Positions 1 to 6,602 of a DNA stretch of 6,823 nucleotides are shown piece by piece. The position numbers were made by a program, and so were the translations under genes. The stretch spans positions 1-6,823 of the forward strand of contig JAQUOB010000064.1 of NCBI GenBank assembly GCA_028717325.1, written 5' to 3'. This stretch comes from Candidatus Margulisiibacteriota bacterium (GTDB taxonomy: Bacteria > Margulisbacteria > WOR-1 > O2-12-FULL-45-9 > XYB2-FULL-48-7). The notes beneath the pieces are model-generated. The model was not told the origin of the DNA and searched no databases. It saw only the letters and a list, made by a program, of their open reading frames with translations. Every line of letters begins with the position of its first letter. Position 1 is the first letter of the stretch.

Positions 1-393
1 CTCAAAGCCATGGCTGATAATGATTATTCCCTGGTGGTTCACAATTTTCAAAACTGCGATATGATCGGCCACACCGGAAATATTGAGGCGGCGATTAAGG
101 CTATCGGCGCTATTTCTTCCTGCCTGGAAAAACTCGTTCCTGCCTGGTTAAGCCGAGGCGGAATATTTATCATTACAGCCGATCACGGCAACGCTGATGA
201 GATGATGCTGGATAAAGACGGGAAAATGGTCCCCAGCACACAACATTCACTCAACCCGGTGCCGTTCTGGGTGCTCGGCAAAGAAGTTAAATTGAAAGAG
301 AAGGGTATCATTCCCGATGTCGGGGTTACTGTCCTCGACCTAATGGGTTTGCCTAAATCAAAATTGATGACAGCAAATACGCTGCTGGTCTAA
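1..393 (+). CDS. gpmI: 2,3-bisphosphoglycerate-independent phosphoglycerate mutase, C-terminal part
   Basis: Partial gene: the frame is open from base 1 and gives the last 130 residues of a family normally about 510 long. The enzyme interconverts 3- and 2-phosphoglycerate in cytoplasmic glycolysis/gluconeogenesis using two metal ions. The visible part belongs to the alkaline-phosphatase-like metal-binding domain. NFQNCDMIGHTGN carries the Asp and His ligands (window residues 20 and 24), ADHGNAD carries the next Asp-His pair (61-62), and TQHSLNPVPF carries the last His (82). All the expected ligands in this segment are present, so the enzyme looks active. The end (MTANTLLV) aligns with the usual MTGKSLI-type tail, so the C-terminus is complete. 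It converges on the dihydrolipoyl dehydrogenase gene, with only two bases between the stop codons. Small variation from the common NFANPDMVGHTG motif (QNC for ANP) is tolerated in the family. Family assignment is near certain; the start lies outside the window. Confidence 0.96.
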   Translation, partial: LKAMADNDYSLVVHNFQNCDMIGHTGNIEAAIKAIGAISSCLEKLVPAWLSRGGIFIITADHGNADEMMLDKDGKMVPSTQHSLNPVPFWVLGKEVKLKEKGIIPDVGVTVLDLMGLPKSKLMTANTLLV

Positions 394-395
394 CT

Positions 396-1712
396 TCAGT
401 TCAAAATATGCAGCGCCCGCTTTAGGACTGCTTCAGCCGCTTCCTGCAGGCCTTCGGGGTAGGAGGGGTGGGACTGGAAGGTGTCTGCGACCTGTTCAAC
501 TGTCAGTTTATTTTTGATTGCCAGTGCGGCCGTGCCGACCAGCGAGGTTGCCTCCGGTCCGATAATATGAGCGCCTAAGATATTGTCTTTTTCATCACAA
601 ACGAATTTGACGAATCCTTCTATCTCGCCCATGGCTTGCGCGATCCCCAGCGCGCCGAAGGGGAACTTCCCGATTTTGACATTGATACCCTTTTCGCGCG
701 CCGCTTTTTCGGTCAGCCCGATGGCGCCGATCTCGGGATTGGTGTAGATGCCGATCGGGATGCAATCGTAATCGAATGTCTTGCTGCCGCCCAGCGCGTT
801 TTCCACCGCTATGACGCCCTGTTCATACGCGACATGCGCCAGCATCGTCTGGCTGCAGACGTCGCCCGCGGCATAAACATCTTTGACGCTTGTTTCCATT
901 TTTTCGCTGACCCAAACGCTTCGCTTATTCATTTTCAGGTTCAAAGCTTCGAGCCCCATGATATTGGGGGTGCGGCCGACGCAGATCAGCGTCTTGCCCT
1001 CGGCCTTGGCCGGGTCAAAGAGAGTTCCGGTCAAAATCTTGACTCTCTTTCGATTTAATATCCTTTTGACCAAAGCGACGACTTCCTCATCGATGCCGGT
1101 CAATATTTCCGGCAGGGCTTCATAAATCGTAACCTCGGAACCAAGCGTGCTGTAGATCGCCGCGAAGTGGATGCCGATCACTCCGCCGCCGACGATCGTG
1201 ATCTGTTTTGGGACGTCTTTGAGCTCCAGCGCGTCGTCGCTGCAAAGGAATTTCTCCTGGTCAAAGCTCAATCCTGGCAGACAACTGGGAACAGACCCGG
1301 TAGCAATGATGATGGCCCGCGACTGAACGTCGCGGTTCCCGACTTTAATTGATCCTGGTCTTTCAACTTGTCCTGTGCCGGTGATAATTTCGATCTTGTT
1401 CTTTTCGATCAAGCCCTGCAGGTTTTTGACGATCTTAGCTACGAGGGTGTTTTTTCGCTCGATCACTTTGGCCAGATCGATGGTCGGCTCGCCGGTCGAG
1501 ATACCAAAACTTTCGGCTTTCTGGACTTTTTCGTAGAGCGAGGTGCAGGCGATGATGGCTTTGGTCGGGATACAGCCGCGGTTGAGGCAGACGCCGCCGA
1601 GCTTGTCCTTTTCAATTAGGGCGACTTTGGCACCCAGTTGGGTGGCCCGGATCGCCGCCGCGTAGCCGCCCGGTCCACCGCCCAATACTGCAATATCGAA
1701 TTTATCTGACAT
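396..1712 (-). CDS. lpdA: Dihydrolipoyl dehydrogenase (E3), short form
   Basis: FAD-dependent pyridine nucleotide-disulfide oxidoreductase that reoxidises protein-bound dihydrolipoamide with NAD+, serving 2-oxoacid dehydrogenases or glycine cleavage in the cytoplasm. Visible: FAD-binding GGGPGG at 11-16, redox disulfide Cys42/Cys47 in GGVCLNRGCIPTK, NAD-binding IVGGGVIG at 173-180, second FAD motif VYAAGDV at 279-285, and the C-terminal dimer domain with catalytic His415 and Glu420 in SHPSYPE. The disulfide spacing and HPxxxE dyad favour lipoamide dehydrogenase over glutathione or mercuric reductase. At 438 residues it is shorter than the usual 460-475; most of the loss is in the NAD domain between about residues 222 and 246, where a beta-hairpin is missing. 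The start is supported by GAGGAG four bases upstream. It overlaps the upstream radical SAM gene by 11 bases, implying one transcript and coupled translation. No E1, E2 or lipoate genes are in the window, so the partner complex is unknown. Confidence 0.93.
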   Translation of the reverse strand: MSDKFDIAVLGGGPGGYAAAIRATQLGAKVALIEKDKLGGVCLNRGCIPTKAIIACTSLYEKVQKAESFGISTGEPTIDLAKVIERKNTLVAKIVKNLQGLIEKNKIEIITGTGQVERPGSIKVGNRDVQSRAIIIATGSVPSCLPGLSFDQEKFLCSDDALELKDVPKQITIVGGGVIGIHFAAIYSTLGSEVTIYEALPEILTGIDEEVVALVKRILNRKRVKILTGTLFDPAKAEGKTLICVGRTPNIMGLEALNLKMNKRSVWVSEKMETSVKDVYAAGDVCSQTMLAHVAYEQGVIAVENALGGSKTFDYDCIPIGIYTNPEIGAIGLTEKAAREKGINVKIGKFPFGALGIAQAMGEIEGFVKFVCDEKDNILGAHIIGPEATSLVGTAALAIKNKLTVEQVADTFQSHPSYPEGLQEAAEAVLKRALHILN

Positions 1713-2319
1713 AGGTCTCCTCGTAATAGGGTCTCACCCTGAATTTTACACCCAAATCGGCCGCGATTTGTCGGCATTTTTCTTTGTTGACTGTCGGCAG
1801 GTCAACGACCGAGGCCTCGACTTCGGGAATATACTTCTTGGCTTCGCGGATGAATTCAACAATGGCCGGATAAGCGGCTTTGCCGTAGAACGAATGACAG
1901 ATCTGATCGTAGACCTCGGCGTTCTCGGCATTTAAGCTTATGGAAATAAAATCGATCAGGCCTTTTAGTTCGGGCAGGATGTTTTTGCCCCAGAAGAGGT
2001 TGCCATGGCCGTTCGTGTCGATTCGTATTTTCACTTCCCGTGCTCTGCTGTCCGCTTTCAGCTTTCTGCTTACTTCTTTAATTATGTCCAGCCGAATCAG
2101 TGGTTCACCATACCCGCAAAAGACGATCTGCTTGTATTTTGTCGGGTCGCCGATCGCCGCCATGATCTCTTCGATCGATGGTTCTTTTTCCAGCCAGAGC
2201 AGGTATTTTTGATCGAATTCGCGCTTTTTATAGCGGATGCAGAACGGACACTGGTTGGTACAGCGGTTGGTAATGTTTAAATACAGGGAATCCCTGACCT
2301 GATAAGCTATGTCGCTCAT
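1702..2319 (-). CDS. TatD-associated radical SAM protein
   Basis: A compact 205-residue radical SAM protein. Cys20, Cys24 and Cys27 form the CxxxCxxC site that holds the 4Fe-4S cluster used to cleave S-adenosylmethionine. Further family marks are the GYGEP motif at 69-73 (SAM binding), DTNGHGN at 101-107 and SISLNAEN at 126-133. The N-terminus (YLNITNRCTNQCPFC), the FCGYGEPLIR block and the ending VKFRVRPYYE match, from memory, the small radical SAM family often found next to or fused with TatD nucleases (TIGR04038 type). No SPASM or other C-terminal cluster domain follows, so it is a minimal partial barrel. The substrate is unknown for this family. No tatD gene is in this window; instead it is first in an operon with lpdA, overlapping it by 11 bases. 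The ATG has no Shine-Dalgarno sequence but sits 7 bases after a perfect TATAAT, so a leaderless mRNA is likely. Confidence 0.9.
   Translation of the reverse strand: MSDIAYQVRDSLYLNITNRCTNQCPFCIRYKKREFDQKYLLWLEKEPSIEEIMAAIGDPTKYKQIVFCGYGEPLIRLDIIKEVSRKLKADSRAREVKIRIDTNGHGNLFWGKNILPELKGLIDFISISLNAENAEVYDQICHSFYGKAAYPAIVEFIREAKKYIPEVEASVVDLPTVNKEKCRQIAADLGVKFRVRPYYEETYVR
1717..1722 (-). promoter_or_regulatory. Shine-Dalgarno site of lpdA, inside the upstream gene
   Basis: On the minus strand GAGGAG lies four bases before the lpdA ATG. It falls within the last codons of the radical SAM gene (encoding Glu-Glu-Thr-Tyr-Val-Arg). It fixes the lpdA start and suits re-initiation by ribosomes finishing the overlapping upstream gene. 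Confidence 0.75.
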
Positions 2320-2326
2320 TGTTTTA

Positions 2327-2332
2327 ATTATA
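2327..2332 (-). promoter_or_regulatory. -10 box of the radical SAM-lpdA operon, leaderless type
   Basis: The minus strand reads GTTATAAT followed by seven bases (taaaaca) and then the ATG at 2319. Transcription normally begins about 7 bases after a -10 box, which would place the first RNA base on or next to the start codon. No Shine-Dalgarno sequence is present in the short gap. The best -35 is weak (TTTACC, spaced 19 bases). The identical box and spacing occur before gatB. Confidence 0.65.
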
Positions 2333-2373
2333 ACACAGTGAAATTTGGCCAGGTAAATGGCGAAGTGAATTAT

Positions 2374-4113
2374 ATGAGATATTTATTAGTTGAAGCATTA
2401 AGATCAAGATTCTTCCAGCTAAAACGAACGTCCGACAGGGCGGACGCCGCTCCCAAATCATGGCGGGCGGTCGGACAATTGATCGGCCGTCTTGCGCCGG
2501 AAATTACCGATGCCTCAAGGAATAATTTAGAACAGCTGGCTCGCCTGCATCCGGCGGACGGCAGGATTCTGTTCAAGCGTTTGCGGGAATGCGGCCCGGA
2601 GCTCAAAAAGCTGGTTGTAAGCCAGTCCTATGTCGAAAACCACAGCCAGGATTTAGCTGAAGGGGTTCACTTAGTCCCCGATGAAAAGGGAGGCCTGCGC
2701 TTGTGCGGGCGCGCCGGCGACGCCAGACCGGCCAGGAACAAGCCCTTCCGCGGACCCACTCTGGTCGACTATGGCAGACAGCTTTTCGAGTTCAAAAAAG
2801 AGTTCGCGGCCGATGAAGAACTGGGTTACTTGTTCCTCTATTCCGCGATCTGGCGCGCACGGGCCGAGGTCTACGCAGCGGGTGAATTTCGATCCAAAGG
2901 CATAAAACTGAATCAGCCGGAGATGGTCGCCCGGGCGGACCGGCGCCTGGCCAAGATAGCCGAGTTTATCGATTATTACCGGCGCGTCTACCCGTTCGGA
3001 GCGACCGCCGGCCCGGACCGTTTAGCCGGCCGGCTGGGGACGGCAGCCAGGCTGCTTAAAGCCAAGGGCCAAAATGTCATGGCCGATAATAGCTTGCGGG
3101 CTTTGACCGATGTCCTGGAAAAAAGTTTGAGAGCCATGGTCAACCAGCGTCTGGTCGTCAACGAAAAAACCGTCCGTGCCGAACCGGCCGGGCCCGTTCA
3201 CAACGGGATCAACGGCAAATTCCGCTATAAGGACGGCCGCTGGACCGTCAGGCAGGTCGTTAACCATACGACCGACAGCGGGTTAATTCAAGAAATGATG
3301 GGCAACAAGCATGTTACGACCGATATGCTGTCAAGCATGATGCGCCATGAGGTGGAAAGAGTCGGCGCCGAGCCCGGCCGGAACGATCGGCTGATCGCCC
3401 GGCTCAACGATCTGGAAAGCTCGATGCCGGGCGCCGAAAACAAAGATCTGGGGTTTGACGGCTTCGATCTATTGTACGACCTGCATGATGAGTTCGATAA
3501 TTTTTCCGCCTGGAACAAGCAGAATGCTTTTGACAGGATCGTCGCTTCGATGCATCTTGTTCTGGTCGGGACCAAGCAGGCGGAAGGTCTGGCCAAGGAC
3601 CTGCTGGCTCTGGCTGTCATTGATATGAAAACGCGGCAGCGGGTCCTTCGTTCCCAGCTGGGCTGTTTAACCCGGCTGCAGGGAGACGCGGAGGAAGCGA
3701 TCGGGATCATTTTAAAGATGTTCGCCGATGATATCGCAAAATACCTGGCCGATCCCAGGATGCTGACACAAAGCGGCTGGCGCCGGTTCGTGGCCAAAGA
3801 GATCAAGCGATTTATGGGACAATTTTTTTATCAGGATAAAGAAGAAAGACAAAAAACCGGCGGCAAATTAAGAGAGGCCTGGTTAGCGCAATGCAAAAGT
3901 AAGGTCTACGGCCTATCATTGTCTTTGCCGAACTTGGAACCGCTGCTCAAAGCGGGCAATAAGCGGGCCGCTGTCGACGCGCTGGAAAAAGGAGCCAAAC
4001 ATATTTTGAAACTGGGGCTTATTTTCGAGCGGCGGCACGGTCAGGCAGTCGATGAGGCCGAGTATCTTTCAAAATTCAAGACACTATTAGATGAATTCCA
4101 GCAGTTAAGGTAG
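2374..4113 (+). CDS. Large, probably helical protein of unknown function
   Basis: I do not recognise this 579-residue protein. There is no signal peptide, membrane segment, nucleotide-binding loop or metal cluster motif that I can see, so it is probably cytoplasmic. Its composition (Leu, Ala, Arg, Lys, Glu rich, few prolines in the last 200 residues) suggests mostly alpha helix. A Gly/Arg/Pro-rich stretch near residues 105-128 probably links an N-terminal helical segment to the rest. A short likely beta-hairpin lies near 281-297 (GKFRYKDGRWTVRQ). The block MMGNKHVTTDMLSSMMRHEVERV near 308-330 could be a conserved core. The start is uncertain: ATG 2374 is chosen because GTG 2338 lies almost on top of a possible + strand -10 (TATAAC, 2329-2334); GTG 2365 is a third option, and no candidate has a good Shine-Dalgarno site. 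Codons 19-25 are encoded by a palindromic repeat. It converges on gatB with an 18-base gap. A lineage-specific gene is likely; function unknown. Confidence 0.8.
   Translation: MRYLLVEALRSRFFQLKRTSDRADAAPKSWRAVGQLIGRLAPEITDASRNNLEQLARLHPADGRILFKRLRECGPELKKLVVSQSYVENHSQDLAEGVHLVPDEKGGLRLCGRAGDARPARNKPFRGPTLVDYGRQLFEFKKEFAADEELGYLFLYSAIWRARAEVYAAGEFRSKGIKLNQPEMVARADRRLAKIAEFIDYYRRVYPFGATAGPDRLAGRLGTAARLLKAKGQNVMADNSLRALTDVLEKSLRAMVNQRLVVNEKTVRAEPAGPVHNGINGKFRYKDGRWTVRQVVNHTTDSGLIQEMMGNKHVTTDMLSSMMRHEVERVGAEPGRNDRLIARLNDLESSMPGAENKDLGFDGFDLLYDLHDEFDNFSAWNKQNAFDRIVASMHLVLVGTKQAEGLAKDLLALAVIDMKTRQRVLRSQLGCLTRLQGDAEEAIGIILKMFADDIAKYLADPRMLTQSGWRRFVAKEIKRFMGQFFYQDKEERQKTGGKLREAWLAQCKSKVYGLSLSLPNLEPLLKAGNKRAAVDALEKGAKHILKLGLIFERRHGQAVDEAEYLSKFKTLLDEFQQLR
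2429..2446 (+). repeat. Short GC-rich palindrome inside the large hypothetical gene
   Basis: Arms CGTCCG and CGGACG are perfect 6-base inverted repeats around a six-base centre (ACAGGG). The element is translated in the N-terminal part of the large hypothetical protein as part of Arg-Thr-Ser-Asp-Arg-Ala-Asp-Ala. Its centre contains CCGACAGG, which also forms the centre (opposite strand) of the palindrome at 6616-6637. This suggests a dispersed small palindromic repeat family, but two copies in one window cannot prove it. Confidence 0.45.
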
Positions 4114-4131
4114 CGTTTCCCCGGCTAAGAC

Positions 4132-5574
4132 TTACTTCAGCAGTTCCGTTAATAATTTGTTGGCCAGGGCAGGGTTGGCCCGTCCCTTTGATAACTTCAT
4201 CACCTGACCGACCAGGTACATCATGACGGTTTCTTTGCCGGCTTTGAACTGTTCGACCTGCTTGGGATTGTTATTGATCACTTCCTGAACGATCTTTTTC
4301 AGTTCGTCCTCGTTGCTGATCTGCGTCAGCCCCGATTCGGCGATCACGTCTTTGACCTGTTTGCCGGTCTTTAAAACCGTAAACAGCACGGTTTTGGCGA
4401 TCTTGTTACTTAGCGTGCCGTCGTCGATCAGCCGAAGTATCTCCGCCAGTTGGGCCGGAGTTAAGTTGAGTTGGCTGAAATCTTTTTTATTCTCGTTCAT
4501 ATAGGCAGTGATATCGCCGGTCAGCCAGTTGGCGGCCGCGGTGGCCTTGGGAAAGAGCTTAACCGTTTCTTCTAGATAATCGGCCATGCTCTTGTTGGCG
4601 ATCAGGAGCGAGGCCATCTCCGGCGGCAGTTGATAATCTTTGATGAACCGCTCTCTTCTCTGCGCCGGCAGCTCGCCAATCGTCTTTTTGATCTCTTCGA
4701 TCCATTCTCCGGGCGGCTCGATGGGAACAAGGTCAGGTTCGGGAAAGTAGCGGTAATCGTGGGCGAACTCTTTACTGCGCATGCCGGTCGTCGTCTCCGT
4801 TACATCGTCAAAGAACCTGGTCTCCTGGACGATCTGGCCGCCTTCTTCAATGACTTCATGATGTCTTTTTTCTTCGGACAACAGGGCTTTCTCAATGGCC
4901 TTGAACGAGTTCATGTTCTTGACTTCTGTTTTGACCCCAAACTCCTGGTTCCCGACTTCTCTGATTGAAAGATTAGCGTCACAGCGCAGTGAACCTTCCT
5001 CCATCTTCGCGTCGCAGACCATAATGTAGCGCAGGAGGTTGGCCAGGGTCTGGGTGTAGACCGCCGCTTCCCTGGGGGAGCGCAGGTCGGGTTCCGAAAC
5101 GATCTCCATCAGCGGGGTGCCGGTCCGGTTGTAATCGACCAGCGACTCCTCCGCGCCCATGATCCGGGCGGCGCCGACGTGGACCAGTTTGCCGGCGTCT
5201 TCTTCGAGATGGACGCGGGTGATGCCGATCTTTCTCTTTTGGCCGTCAACTTCTATTTCCAAATAACCGCCGGTCGCCAGCGGCAGTTCGTACTGTGAGA
5301 TCTGGAAATCTTTGGGCAGGTCGGGGTAGAAATAGTGCTTGCGCGCAAAGACCGAGTGGGGCTCGATCCGGCACTTCAGCGCCAGAGCGGTCTTGATCGC
5401 CAGCTCGACCGCTTTCTTGTTGGTGACCGGCAGGACGCCGGGCTGGCCGGTGCAGATGGGACAAATGTTGGTGTTCGGTTCAGAGCCGAATTTGTTCGAG
5501 CAGGAGCAGAACATCTTGCTCTTGGTCGCCAGCTGGGCGTGGATCTCGAGGCCGATCACGGTTTCGAATTTCAT
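4132..5574 (-). CDS. gatB: Asp-tRNA(Asn)/Glu-tRNA(Gln) amidotransferase subunit B
   Basis: GatB activates the side chain of Glu-tRNA(Gln), and often Asp-tRNA(Asn), with ATP and transfers ammonia supplied by the GatA glutaminase, giving correctly charged Gln-tRNA or Asn-tRNA. At 480 residues it is full length. The N-terminus GLEIHAQLATKSK, the signature VDYNRTGTPLME at 146-157, MEEGSLRCDANLSIR at 191-205, KNMNSFKAIEKAL at about 219-231 and DYRYFPEPDLVP at 273-284 define the catalytic domain. Cys23, Cys25, Cys38 and Cys41 (CxC...CxxC) form the zinc site found in many but not all GatB proteins. The last ~150 residues are the helical and YqeY-like tRNA-binding tail, ending with the conserved NPKQVEQFKAGKE...GRANPALANKLL block. 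gatA and gatC are not in the window, so gatB appears to have its own promoter: a perfect TATAAT 7 bases before the ATG, with no usable Shine-Dalgarno site, indicating a leaderless message. The presence of gatB implies the indirect route to Gln-tRNA and/or Asn-tRNA. Confidence 0.97.
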   Translation of the reverse strand: MKFETVIGLEIHAQLATKSKMFCSCSNKFGSEPNTNICPICTGQPGVLPVTNKKAVELAIKTALALKCRIEPHSVFARKHYFYPDLPKDFQISQYELPLATGGYLEIEVDGQKRKIGITRVHLEEDAGKLVHVGAARIMGAEESLVDYNRTGTPLMEIVSEPDLRSPREAAVYTQTLANLLRYIMVCDAKMEEGSLRCDANLSIREVGNQEFGVKTEVKNMNSFKAIEKALLSEEKRHHEVIEEGGQIVQETRFFDDVTETTTGMRSKEFAHDYRYFPEPDLVPIEPPGEWIEEIKKTIGELPAQRRERFIKDYQLPPEMASLLIANKSMADYLEETVKLFPKATAAANWLTGDITAYMNENKKDFSQLNLTPAQLAEILRLIDDGTLSNKIAKTVLFTVLKTGKQVKDVIAESGLTQISNEDELKKIVQEVINNNPKQVEQFKAGKETVMMYLVGQVMKLSKGRANPALANKLLTELLK

Positions 5575-5581
5575 GACCCTG

Positions 5582-5587
5582 ATTATA
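5582..5587 (-). promoter_or_regulatory. -10 box of gatB, leaderless type
   Basis: The minus strand reads GTTATAAT, then seven bases (cagggtc), then the gatB ATG at 5574. This is the same octamer and the same spacing as before the radical SAM gene. The AGGG inside the gap is only two bases from the ATG, too close for a normal Shine-Dalgarno site. The first transcribed base is predicted at or beside the start codon. No good -35 hexamer is seen at 16-19 bases. Confidence 0.65.
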
Positions 5588-5663
5588 ACATTTTTATCAG
5601 AAATATAGTGAAATTCCCGACCCGAACTGTTGATAAATATAGGCGACAGATCAAGAAAACTTT

Positions 5664-5670
5664 AAAGGAG
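5664..5670 (+). promoter_or_regulatory. Strong Shine-Dalgarno site of the repeat-protein gene
   Basis: AAAGGAG ends nine bases before ATG 5680 and three bases before ATG 5674. It supports initiation in this region, and its spacing favours the second ATG. It contrasts with the two minus-strand genes nearby, which have no such site. Confidence 0.7.
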
Positions 5671-5679
5671 AATATGAAT

Positions 5680-6600
5680 ATGAGCGGTGTAAATAAGACG
5701 GGAAACGCCGGAATTATTGCCCGGGCAGAATTGGCATCGGCCAAGAGAAGGGCAGTGAGCCCGCAGAGAGAACTAAGACTGGCCGCCGTGGAATCCGGGC
5801 ACCTGGACCGCGGAACTCTCAAGGGGATTATCGGTTTGGAAAGTCGAAGGCCGGCTCCAGAATGCTCCGAAGATGTCATTAGAGCAGCTCAAGCCAAACT
5901 GCATATTACAGGAAAACCCGCAGAGGAGACAACGTCGATCCTGGATGAAACAAAAAAGATGATCTCCGAGTTGCCGGATCGGACCCTTTTTAAATTAATC
6001 GGTGATGATACGGTTGACAAGGACGCGGCTTTGGCGGCGTTGGAAACATTGAAGCAAAGGGCAATCGTCGATGAAGACATACTTATGGAGATAGCGAGTT
6101 CCAGCCCTAATTCGAGCGTAAGAGCGGCCGCGGCAAAATCATCTTTGACACCGTCAGACATTCTTCTGGAACGCGTAAGCGGCGATGCCTGCAGAGAAGT
6201 GGCGATGGGGGCTTTTGAAAATTTAATTAAAAGAGGGAATGTCGCCAAAAATAAAATTATGGACGCGGCGGCGAAAAGCTGCCACCAAGAGTTAAAAGAC
6301 GCGGCCTCAAGGTCCCAGGACACATCGACCGGTTGTCTTTATGATCTATTGGATGCCGAAAGAAGTATCGCCAGGAATGCCTATAACAGCTTAAATGGCA
6401 GAGGGTCTTTTGATTCGGAGTTTGACTTATTAAGGTATGGGGCGGCGAACCGCGGCTATTGGGAAGCCAGAGAAAGGGTTACCGCCAATCTTGATCCCAG
6501 TTATATTACTAATTTCAAGATTTTAGCATCTTTGCTGACAGACGATAACGATCTGGTAGCGGCCGGGGCAAGTATTAAATTAAGACACTGGAAAAGATAG
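5680..6600 (+). CDS. LRV/HEAT-like helical-repeat protein of unknown function
   Basis: A 306-residue protein whose last two thirds is a degenerate helical repeat with a period of roughly 25-32 residues: units begin near residues 114, 147, 173, 204, 229, 260 and 291. The clearest unit, SVRAAAAKSSLTPSDILLERVSGD, matches the leucine-rich-repeat-variant pattern (VRaavA..., then TP..iL..l..D), related to HEAT/ARM solenoids that usually act as protein-binding scaffolds. The first ~110 residues are charged and non-repetitive, with no signal peptide or membrane segment, so a cytoplasmic protein is likely. No enzymatic motif is visible. The frame stays open far upstream over gatB, but AAAGGAG nine bases before ATG 5680 sets the start (ATG 5674, three bases after it, is the alternative). 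The leader from the gatB promoter region is about 90 bases. Its stop is two bases from the stop of the converging gene. The repeat assignment is by eye; binding partner and role are unknown. Confidence 0.8.
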   Translation: MSGVNKTGNAGIIARAELASAKRRAVSPQRELRLAAVESGHLDRGTLKGIIGLESRRPAPECSEDVIRAAQAKLHITGKPAEETTSILDETKKMISELPDRTLFKLIGDDTVDKDAALAALETLKQRAIVDEDILMEIASSSPNSSVRAAAAKSSLTPSDILLERVSGDACREVAMGAFENLIKRGNVAKNKIMDAAAKSCHQELKDAASRSQDTSTGCLYDLLDAERSIARNAYNSLNGRGSFDSEFDLLRYGAANRGYWEARERVTANLDPSYITNFKILASLLTDDNDLVAAGASIKLRHWKR

Positions 6601-6602
6601 AT

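Noticed and set aside
636..1058. 140-residue + strand open frame opposite lpdA
   Set aside because: Lies wholly antisense to a gene with clear catalytic motifs; its Arg/Asp/Ala-rich composition is that of a complementary-strand shadow.
2329..2334. TATAAC as a firm + strand promoter for the large hypothetical gene
   Set aside because: It is the mirror of the minus-strand -10 box and has no acceptable -35 upstream, so a separate promoter cannot be claimed.
3288..3806. 172-residue minus-strand open frame inside the large hypothetical gene
   Set aside because: Ser/Arg-rich composition, no motif and no ribosome site; the + strand frame is longer and has better protein-like composition.
720..5560. 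Frequent GCCGATC/CGATCG words as possible uptake or Chi-like sites
   Set aside because: They fall in coding DNA and are explained by favoured GAT and ATC codons (Asp, Ile) rather than by an independent signal.
5335..5679. Long upstream extension of the repeat-protein frame over the gatB start
   Set aside because: It is antisense to the conserved GatB N-terminus, and a strong Shine-Dalgarno site marks a start at 5680 (or 5674).
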